A DNA stretch of 64,000 nt from Semisulcospira habei (lineage: Eukaryota > Mollusca > Gastropoda > Semisulcospiridae). Both the position numbers and the translations under genes were made by a program. Location: positions 15,947,264 to 16,011,263 of the forward strand of contig BTPG01000004.1 of assembly GCA_036245525.1 (NCBI GenBank). Direction: 5' to 3'. Within the stretch, counting starts at the first letter, position 1. Each line of letters begins with the position of its first letter. The notes beneath the pieces were generated by a model that was not told where the DNA came from, did not search any database, and saw only the letters and a list, made by a program, of their open reading frames with translations. Of the stretch, positions 54,937 through 64,000 are shown one piece after another.

Positions 54937-55071
54937 AATGATCACAGACTCACCGGCTGTGTTACTTACCCTACAGGTCTTTAGATCTCGTCATTGCATT
55001 AACTCCATCGTCTGTCTGAAATCTCAGTTTTTCAAGTTACCTGACTTGAACGTGGACACAAAGTGGTGTCA

Positions 55072-55144
55072 GCAAGAGGCATAGATCCTCAGTCATGAGT
55101 CCCGGCAACCGCGGGGGCTCATGAGGATCTATGTCTCTTGCGGT
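55072..55144. mobile_element. Family A hairpin
   Basis: AGCAAGAGGCATAGATCCTCAGTCATGAG ... CTCATGAGGATCTATGTCTCTTGC; there is a 4-base insertion (AGTC) in the left arm only. Confidence 0.7.
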
Positions 55145-55217
55145 TGGATTGTGTTCAGTCAAATTTTTCTCCGTCGGGCCGAAAGTTTTAAACTAGTGTG
55201 TCAGCCTCTCCGTTTTC

Positions 55218-55282
55218 AAAAAGGCATAGATTTTCATGTGCCTGTAGTCACTGCAGGGGCTAATGAGAATCTCCGCTTCAGT
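55218..55282. mobile_element. Family A hairpin, degenerate
   Basis: AAGGCATAGATTTTCATGTGCC ... GGGGCTAATGAGAATCTCCGC. Confidence 0.5.
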
Positions 55283-55284
55283 GT

Positions 55285-55680
55285 TGGAATGCAGCCTCAC
55301 AATATAATATGGCCCTTCGAGAGAGGGAGTGATTTTGTCACGTGCTAAGGGGCTGAAGACCTGCGCGGTGACTGCTAGGAAGATGGCGGAACTGATAGCC
55401 GGTTGGTAACAAATGGGTTCAAGGGTCAGAGCGCATGGCTGGTCAGAGTGAAATACAGCAGTCTAAAGTCACGGTGATGGAACAAAGCGTCGATTATTTT
55501 CTTTTTTAACCATTGCATATTTCGTACTTTTCTTTTTTCGCTAAACCTACCTGAGAAGTCTAAAGCACAATGAGTAGATTTGTATATCTGTGGATAGCAG
55601 GAGACACTTTGAAACAACTGACACAAGCGGTTAGGCACATCGGCTGTAAAGTCACAGTGATAAAAATGTTACAATTCTTA
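55285..55680. other. Nothing recognised
   Basis: No supported feature. Confidence 0.3.
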
Positions 55681-55681
55681 G

Positions 55682-55695
55682 CCCCCCTCCCCCCC

Positions 55696-55765
<70 letters not shown>
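55682..55765. repeat. C run and (CA)n microsatellite
   Basis: C-rich stretch then CA to 55765. Confidence 0.97.
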
Positions 55766-55766
<1 letters not shown>

Positions 55767-55934
55767 TTACTGATCTGAAATTTGTAACGTTTTTCATAAT
55801 AAAAAAACACAAAAGAACACACCCCAATAAGCAAGTGAAATAAAAAATCCAGACCCAAAAAGTCAAGTGCCAAAAGCGTGTTAAATGGAAGGCAATTCCT
55901 AGCAACAACAACAACAACAACAAAGAAAAAAAAA

Positions 55935-55995
55935 AGAAGAAATGGAAACACGCTCAGAAAGGACGAGCACAACCCAGTTTATTATTTTTTCGGGT
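55935..55995. repeat. Family K end, single
   Basis: ACACGCTCAGAAAGGACGAGC and TTTTCGGGTTGG match one end of 53305-53612. Confidence 0.4.
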
Positions 55996-56128
55996 TGGCA
56001 TACAGGCTAGATATATAGACTTTCATGATATCAAGGAGGTCAATGTACAATGTATACGTACAAGATCAAAAGGTTCACACACAGACTTCACATAAAATAT
56101 GGAAAAATAATATTATCTTATATTATAT

Positions 56129-56131
<3 letters not shown>

Positions 56132-56195
<64 letters not shown>

Positions 56196-56211
56196 TCTCT
56201 CTCTCTCTCTG
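56132..56211. repeat. (TC)n(CA)n(TC)n microsatellite
   Basis: TC, short CA, then TC; followed by GATCACGTTTTGCC, as near 60228. Confidence 0.97.
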
Positions 56212-56566
56212 ATCACGTTTTGCCTTTCCATTTTAATTAAACATGTACACATACCAAGGGGAATTACTCAGCCCTGGACAGACAAACAGTTAGATCCCCT
56301 GCCCCCGTCTATCAGGCACCCAATCGCCAGCCCTAAGAAAAATACGCAGGTATAGAATAAGGCCATCATATACATCCCTTAAAAAGGGTGCATCAGGTCA
56401 AGCCTTTAACCCATGTCTTTTTCTGGAACTTAGGAAGTAGGCAGGAGAAATACGCATGCACAAACAAAAAGGTGCACTACTAAATTTTAATGTGGTCCGG
56501 TAAATACCCTGATTTCCCACAGTAGATGCACAAGACAATACTCAACAATGTAACGATACAAATTTT

Positions 56567-56579
56567 GCCTCGAGTTATA
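56567..56579. repeat. Left target-site duplication of the RTE element
   Basis: GCCTCGAGTTATA, identical to 59839-59851. Confidence 0.9.
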
Positions 56580-56581
56580 CT

Positions 56582-58663
56582 TTACTTACTTACGCCTGTC
56601 ACCCCTAGGCCGTCGACGAGAGACCTCCAGTGACTCCTGTCCTGTGCTTCTCCTTCGATTTTACTCCAGGTGGTTCCCATTCTCTTGATGTCTGCTTGGA
56701 GGTCTCGACGCCAGGAGTTTCTCGGCCTACCTCTTTTCCTCTTTCCCTGGGGATTCCATGACAATGCCTGCCTAGTGATACTGGAAGCTGGCTTTCTCAG
56801 ACTGTGACCAATCCATCCCCATCTTCTTCGCCCAATTTCATTCTCTGCTGTTATCTGCTCTGTTCTCTCCCAGAGTCTGATGTTGCTGATCTTCTCTGGC
56901 CAGTGGATTTTCAAAATTCTTCTAAGGCAACTGTTTATGAAGATCTGTACTCTGTTGACTGTGGTTTTTGTCAATCTCCAAGTCTCTGCTCCATATAGGA
57001 GAACTGCTTTTACATTGGAGTTGAAAATCCGGACTTTGGTGTTTTGTGACAGCTCTCTGGAACTCCACACTTTTTTCAACTGGAGAAAGGCTGCTCTGGC
57101 TTTACCGATTCGTGCTCTGACATCTGCATCAGTGCCGCCTTTTTTTTTGTCTATGATGCTCCCGAGATAGGTGAAGGACTCCACCTCCTCCAACGGGGTG
57201 CCAGCAAGCAAGACTGGTTCTTCCCTGGTTGCGTTCAGCCTCATTGTCTTTGTTTTCTGTTTGTGGATGGTGAGGCCCACTTGGGACGAGATGTCAGCAA
57301 GCCTCGTGGTCTTGTCCTGCATTTGTTGAAGAGTGTGGGACAGTATTGCCAAGTCATCTGCAAAATCGAGGTCAGCTGTCCACAAGTCACTGTATCCGCT
57401 TCTTCTCTGCTCTGTGGTCCTCTTCATGACCCAGTCTATGGCCAGTAGGAAGAGGAACGGAGACAGCAGACACCCCTGCCTGACACCGGTTCTGACCTGG
57501 AGCTCCCTGGTGAACTGCCCTTCGTGGATCACGCGACATGTCATGCCATTGTAGCTGCTCTTGATCAGGCGGACGAGCTTTGTGGGTACACCGTAGTGTC
57601 GTAGGAGTTTCCACAGAGTCTCTCGGTCCACGCTGTCAAATGCTTTCTCGTAATCCACAAAGTTGACGTACAGCGGGGAGCTCCACTCCAGAGACTGTTC
57701 CACGATGATGCGGAGAGTGGCGATCTGGTCTGTACTTGATCGGTTTTTCCTGAATCCTGCTTGCTGGTCTCTCAGCTGGGGGTCAACGGAGCTCTTCATT
57801 CTCTCCAGGATGATCCTGTTAAAGACTTTTCCTGGTACTGACAGCAAGGTGATTCCTCTATAGTTGGAGCACTTGCTGAGGTCACCTTTCTTGGGAAGCT
57901 TGATTAGGTACCCCTCCTTCCAGTCAGCCGGCATCACCTCCTCTTCCCAGATCTTTCCAAACAGTGGGTACAGCATCTCTACTGTTGTCTCTAGGTCTGC
58001 TTTCAGAGACTCCGCTGGAATGCCATCTGGCCCTGCTGCTTTGCCGTTCTTCAAAAATGCCACTGCTCTTCTGATCTCTTCCCGGCTGGGTCTGTCACAG
58101 CTGATGGGTAGGTCGGTCTCTGCTGGCTGGATGTCTGGGGGGTCGGGTGGGCTGGGTCTGTTCAGTAACTCTTCAAAATACTCGGCCCATCTGTCGAGTT
58201 GGTCTGCTCTGTCTGCAATAGGCTTGCCTTCCTTGTCTTTTACTGGTCTTTCTGTATGTCCATAATTGCCCGACAATCTTCTGGTAATGTCGTAGAGCTG
58301 TTTCATGTTGCCGCTGCCTGCTGCCTTTTCTGCCTCTGCTGCCAGGCTGTCTGTGTAGGCCCTCTTGTCTGCCCTGATACTCCTCTTCACCTCGTGGTTG
58401 GCTTCCGAGTATTCCTCCTGTGCCCTTGCTTTGGATGCTCTCGTGCGACTGTTGTTGACAACTGCTTTCTTCTGCTTCCTCACTTCTATCTTCTTCAAGG
58501 TCTGTGCCGACAGCCAGTCCTTGTGATGGTGTTTCCTGAACCCTACAGTGTCTTTGCAGGTTGAGTTCAGCGCCTCTCTAACTGCCTTCCACTGCTGCTC
58601 TGTGGTGACCTCCTCCTCTTCATTTACTAGCTCCTGTAGCGCTTGAAACCGGTTGGACAGCAC
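56582..58663 (-). CDS. LINE reverse transcriptase domain (C-terminal part of interrupted ORF)
   Basis: 693 residues from an in-frame GTG; this is a convenience start, since the natural frame runs in from the endonuclease across the TGA eleven codons upstream. Motifs: KAAGPDGIP (208-216), NYRGITLLS (267-275), QAGFRKNRSSTDQI (301-314), FVDYEKAFDSVD (335-346, first catalytic D), TGVRQGCLLSP (392-402) and DFADDLAIL (433-441, catalytic DD). The C-terminal part has the conserved LLYGAETW, RRRWGWIGHSLRKP and RGRPRNSWRRD segments. It copies element RNA into DNA at the nicked target. The stop lies in the TAAG tail. All catalytic residues are intact. The truncated sister copy is at 2815-3262. Confidence 0.92.
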   Translation of the reverse strand: MLSNRFQALQELVNEEEEVTTEQQWKAVREALNSTCKDTVGFRKHHHKDWLSAQTLKKIEVRKQKKAVVNNSRTRASKARAQEEYSEANHEVKRSIRADKRAYTDSLAAEAEKAAGSGNMKQLYDITRRLSGNYGHTERPVKDKEGKPIADRADQLDRWAEYFEELLNRPSPPDPPDIQPAETDLPISCDRPSREEIRRAVAFLKNGKAAGPDGIPAESLKADLETTVEMLYPLFGKIWEEEVMPADWKEGYLIKLPKKGDLSKCSNYRGITLLSVPGKVFNRIILERMKSSVDPQLRDQQAGFRKNRSSTDQIATLRIIVEQSLEWSSPLYVNFVDYEKAFDSVDRETLWKLLRHYGVPTKLVRLIKSSYNGMTCRVIHEGQFTRELQVRTGVRQGCLLSPFLFLLAIDWVMKRTTEQRRSGYSDLWTADLDFADDLAILSHTLQQMQDKTTRLADISSQVGLTIHKQKTKTMRLNATREEPVLLAGTPLEEVESFTYLGSIIDKKKGGTDADVRARIGKARAAFLQLKKVWSSRELSQNTKVRIFNSNVKAVLLYGAETWRLTKTTVNRVQIFINSCLRRILKIHWPEKISNIRLWERTEQITAENEIGRRRWGWIGHSLRKPASSITRQALSWNPQGKRKRGRPRNSWRRDLQADIKRMGTTWSKIEGEAQDRSHWRSLVDGLGVTGVSK

Positions 58664-58693
58664 CAGTTTGAACTCTTCTCTTACTCCAGTCTC

Positions 58694-59596
58694 TCACAGG
58701 AGGCCTACATTATAGCTCTGTCTTCTTGTTGTCTCTGTGCGGCTTTTCTTTAACTTGAGCTTTATTCTTAAGGTGAGCAGATGGTGGTCTGAGGCGATAT
58801 CTGCTCCCCTCCTCACTCGAACATCTTGAAGGGATCTTCTAAATTTCTTGCTAATGCAGATATGGTCTATTTGGTTCTCTGTAGTATGGTCAGGTGAGAC
58901 CCACGTTGCTTTGTGTATTCTTCTGTGTGGGAAGATGCTTCCTCCAATGACAAGTCTGTTTAGAGCACAAAAGTCTACAAACCTCTCCCCGTTCTCACTC
59001 ATCTCCCCTAGTCCCTGTCTGCCCATCACCTCTTCATATCCGGTGTTGTCCTCCCCTAATTTGGCATTAAAATCGCCCATGAGTACAATGGTGATGTCTC
59101 GCTCCGCACATTTGTCCACGGCACTCTGGAGTCGGTCGTAGAACTCTTGTTTCTCTTCCTTGTCACTGTCATTAGTGGGTGCATAACACTGGATGACGTT
59201 CAGCTTGAGCTTTTTCTTGGTTCTAAAGGCTGCTGTGATAATTCTTGGCCCAAGAGGTTCCCAGCCCATCAGCGCTCTCTGTGCCACTGGTGACAGCATG
59301 AATGCTACTCCTTCTGTATGGGGGGGGGGGGGGGGGGCATTCTCCTCTTCATGACCTGAATACAGAATCATCTCCCCACTTAAAAGCCTTTTCTGGCCAG
59401 ACTGCGTCCATCTGGCTTCACTGATACCTAGCAGGGAAAGGTTGTACTTTTGCATTTCCGCTGCTATCTGGGCGGCCTTGCCGCTCTGGTACATGGTCTT
59501 GACGTTCCATGTGCCCATGGTTGTGTCCCTGGATAGAGAGAGGCGGCTCGGTCCTGTGGCTTCCGAAGACTTCCGGCTTTCACCACAGGACGTCAT
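58694..59596 (-). CDS. LINE endonuclease domain (N-terminal part of interrupted ORF)
   Basis: 300 residues. In target-primed reverse transcription such endonucleases nick genomic DNA. Visible motifs of the exonuclease/endonuclease/phosphatase fold are GTWNVKTM (28-35, catalytic N), GISEARW (57-63, metal-binding E), CYAPTND (137-143), MGDFNAKLG (173-181, catalytic D and N), TWVSPD (231-236), NQIDHI (241-246) and SDHHLL (269-274, catalytic D and H). All expected catalytic residues are present. An 18-base G run (59320-59337, plus strand) encodes a proline run at about 88-92 without shifting frame. The start ATG at 59596 is the first in the frame; upstream in-frame codons suggest the true start is near here. 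It ends at a TGA in frame with the reverse transcriptase that follows. Confidence 0.9.
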   Translation of the reverse strand: MTSCGESRKSSEATGPSRLSLSRDTTMGTWNVKTMYQSGKAAQIAAEMQKYNLSLLGISEARWTQSGQKRLLSGEMILYSGHEEENAPPPPPHTEGVAFMLSPVAQRALMGWEPLGPRIITAAFRTKKKLKLNVIQCYAPTNDSDKEEKQEFYDRLQSAVDKCAERDITIVLMGDFNAKLGEDNTGYEEVMGRQGLGEMSENGERFVDFCALNRLVIGGSIFPHRRIHKATWVSPDHTTENQIDHICISKKFRRSLQDVRVRRGADIASDHHLLTLRIKLKLKKSRTETTRRQSYNVGLL

Positions 59597-59838
59597 AAAT
59601 CTTCTGTTTGTCTTTTCGTCGGCGTTTTTATAGCTATTTCCTTTTTTTGTAGGGTGGGGAAGCTACCCCAACGCCCAACCCCCTTACTAGGAGGACCAGG
59701 GGTTTTCTGTCGGTGTCACCTTCCCTTAGACCATGTTGGTTCACGGCACCTTATTTCATTCGGTGCACCCCTCTCGGGAGGGACCCCCAATCCACCACCC
59801 AGGGGACGCGCCTCAACGCCATATGGTCCCAGCGCGAG

Positions 59839-59851
59839 GCCTCGAGTTATA
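59839..59851. repeat. Right target-site duplication of the RTE element
   Basis: GCCTCGAGTTATA, identical to 56567-56579. Confidence 0.9.
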
Positions 59852-59899
59852 GAATACTCACAAACCAGATAGGTGAGTCTAGCGCTGGTAGAACTGTAC

Positions 59900-60202
<303 letters not shown>

Positions 60203-60224
60203 ACTGCTAAATTAGCCTTTTGAT

Positions 60225-60395
60225 GATGATCACGTTTTGTCTTTCCATTTTAATTAGTTGTTATATATTACGCGCGTGTCTGTGTTGTGTGAGTGCATGC
60301 GAAAAGACGTGATAGAAAAAAAAGGTCTGTGTACCTAGTCATTTATCTTTGAGAAATAAAGTTTCATTTCATTCCATTTAATATAATTTCATTTC
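60225..60395 (+). mobile_element. Second copy of the same retroposon 3' end
   Basis: TATATTACGCGCGTGTCTGTG, GGTCTGTGTACCTAGTCA, GAAATAAAGTTTCATTTC, followed by TC-rich sequence. Confidence 0.65.
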
Positions 60396-60464
60396 CTCTC
60401 TCTCCGGCTCTCTCTCTCTCCGGCTCTCTCTCTCTCTGTTTATTCTATAAAATCATGTGTATTT

Positions 60465-60616
<152 letters not shown>

Positions 60617-60674
60617 AGTGGACTATATATTTGTATCACTGTGCTTTGATGTCCCTGTTTTATGTATATTTTGT

Positions 60675-60770
60675 ACTTAGTCGTAGTTGTAGCAACGGCA
60701 GGTACGAAAAATGACATAGTCATGTTGTGTCAATCTCACCGTTGAAAATAAGATTCATTATCGTTGATCA
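60675..60770 (+). mobile_element. LINE 3' end related to the element downstream
   Basis: GTAGCAACGGCAGGTACG ... TCACCGTTGAAAATAAGATTCA parallels 63443-63517 (TTAGCAACGGCAAGTTTG ... TTACCGTTGAAAAATAAAG). Confidence 0.6.
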
Positions 60771-61015
60771 TGATTCTCTCTCTCTCTCTCTGATTCTAGC
60801 ATGTCTTAGATGAGTATAATATAAGCTGTGCACGCGTTCGTTCTCTTGCTTTTGCATCGGAGGCGTTACAAATCTCCATGCGTTTTTCCGTAGTTTTCTC
60901 CTCTTCTCTTCTCTTCTTATTATATTAGTAGCATGCTCGTTATTTCCGTAGTGTTGTTTACAGACAGCTGTAAGACGCATTGAGTTGCCTAATGCTTATC
61001 CTGAATAATAAGATC

Positions 61016-63184
<2,169 letters not shown>

Positions 63185-63239
63185 TACGTTTCTCAGGTAC
63201 TGTAATATTTCCTGTACCTCATGTATTTCATACAGATGG

Positions 63240-63345
63240 TTTTTATATGTGTGTGCGCGTGTGTGTGTGTGTGCTCGTGTTTGTTTGTGCGTGTGGGTGT
63301 ATGTGTGAGCGGCGCGCGTGCGTGCGTGTGTGCATGTGTGTGTGA
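63240..63345. repeat. TG-rich cryptic repeat in LINE 3' UTR
   Basis: GTGTGTGCGC-type sequence. Confidence 0.85.
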
Positions 63346-63513
63346 TGAGTATTATTATTTTTTTCTGTATATAATGATGCTATTGGGTTTTGTATGTACA
63401 TATATATTTTATAGTTTCCCTTCTTTTTTTATCCTGTAGATGTTAGCAACGGCAAGTTTGTAAAATGACGATTTGTTTTCTGCCAAAACTTTTTACCGTT
63501 GAAAAATAAAGTT

Positions 63514-63546
63514 TCATCATCATCATCATCATCATCTCTCTCTCTC
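63514..63546. repeat. (CAT)n tail and (TC)n
   Basis: Seven CAT units then TC. Confidence 0.95.
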
Positions 63547-63549
63547 ATT

Positions 63550-63625
63550 AGCTACAATGGTTACCTCCCTCAATCCGCTAGGTATACGTAGCTGATTGAA
63601 CTAGGTAACCATAACCATTGTGGCA
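63550..63625. repeat. Small inverted repeat
   Basis: GCTACAATGGTTACCTCCCT pairs imperfectly with AGGTAACCATAACCATTGTGGC around CTACGTAGC-like sequence. Confidence 0.5.
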
Positions 63626-63938
63626 ATGCACCAGTTTAGTGCAGCTTTTATAACCTATACCAACCCCCACTACCATGCTCCCCCCCCCCTCCCCGCCGCC
63701 CCCATATCCCACCCTCTACTCCTCCCCACCCCTCTTCCTCCACACCCCTTTTGGCAAGCCATCTAACACAATAGATTCTGGGGGCATTGTTGTCTCTCCT
63801 CCATCTGTGCGGCAAGCGAGAATTATCTTTACTATTGAAATGTTAATTCCCTCCAACGTTGCAGCCGCGCCAGTCATCCCATAATAGGCGGTTGTCAGCG
63901 CAAAGTTACTGTGGAAAAGTCAGGCAGCGTTAGTCGCC

Positions 63939-64000
63939 TGCAAGAGACATAGATTCTCATGCGGCCCTGCAGTTGCAGGGGCACATGCGAATCTATGCCT
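63939..64000. mobile_element. Family A hairpin, cut by the window end
   Basis: CTGCAAGAGACATAGATTCTCATG ... GCACATGCGAATCTATGCC; the final right-arm bases lie outside the window. Confidence 0.7.

Larger units (their letters stand above)
56580..59838 (-). mobile_element. Full-length RTE/BovB-like LINE
   Basis: A 3259-bp insertion flanked by a perfect 13-bp duplication. On the minus strand it has a 5' UTR of about 240 bp (59838-59597), then an endonuclease and reverse-transcriptase frame (59596-56582), then a very short 3' end of TAAG units. The domain content (apurinic-type endonuclease then reverse transcriptase in one polyprotein, no RNase H or zinc knuckle) and the short tandem tail match the RTE clade and related groups. 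One TGA (58696-58694) interrupts an otherwise continuous frame of about 1,004 codons. It inserted next to the TC-rich LINE tails of this cluster. Confidence 0.9.

Overview
This window looks like a gene-poor, repeat-dominated stretch of an animal nuclear genome. The best guess is a marine mollusc, probably a gastropod; this is inference. It rests on non-LTR retrotransposons of RTE and CR1/Jockey type, long AC, AG, AT and AAT microsatellites, tRNA-headed SINE pieces and very many small palindromic elements. No host protein-coding gene, rRNA or convincing functional tRNA was recognised. Almost all long open frames are microsatellites or tandem repeats read through.

Retrotransposons. The best-preserved element is a 3.26 kb RTE/BovB-like LINE on the minus strand (56580-59838). 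It has a perfect 13-bp target-site duplication, and its endonuclease-plus-reverse-transcriptase frame is broken by a single in-frame TGA. A 5'-truncated copy of the same family lies at 2815-3262 (14-bp duplication). A related family is truncated at 14753-15236 (11-bp duplication). A decayed CR1/L2-like LINE covers about 45490-49130 (minus) and carries a nested LINE tail. A 5'-truncated LINE with a long intact reverse-transcriptase frame (61134-63534) sits between TC microsatellites. Another LINE fragment (36119-36849, minus) sits between two AAT/ATT microsatellites.

Palindromic elements. Dozens of 55-270 bp elements are bounded by TTAA and share outer ends of the type TTAACYCWTTC. They carry different internal hairpins, named here A, B, C and J. 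A has a core around CAAGAGGCATAGATCCTCAT. B has a core around TTCAAGGGTRGTGCCAGA. C has a core around GAGACGTGCCGCCTCCGGAT. J has a core around GTAGCGCTTTTTGT. Substitutions in one hairpin arm are often matched in the other arm of the same copy. Neighbouring elements often share one TTAA. In two places one hairpin arm has been amplified into a tandem array (29522-29791 and 41821-42060). Other foldback families are D (about 500 bp, four copies), E, F, G, K and L. A large inverted repeat at 37088-37786 encloses a possible decayed piggyBac-type cysteine-rich segment, which would fit TTAA targeting.

Layout. 0-4 kb: A/B elements, microsatellites and a 2-kb terminal-inverted-repeat element containing the small RTE copy. 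4-9 kb: microsatellites and unassigned sequence. 9-31 kb: dense palindromic elements, the small RTE copy at 14.7 kb, SINE heads and the 45-bp array. 31-34 kb: TG/GA microsatellites and A elements. 34-42 kb: LINE fragment, large inverted repeat, and clusters of A/B/C elements ending in the 41.7-42.2 kb foldback. 42-50.6 kb: AT and AC microsatellites, the CR1/L2-like LINE and the second copy of the 2-kb element. 50.6-55.3 kb: D copies and A/B/C/L elements. 55.5-63.5 kb: the LINE cluster. The window ends inside an A hairpin.
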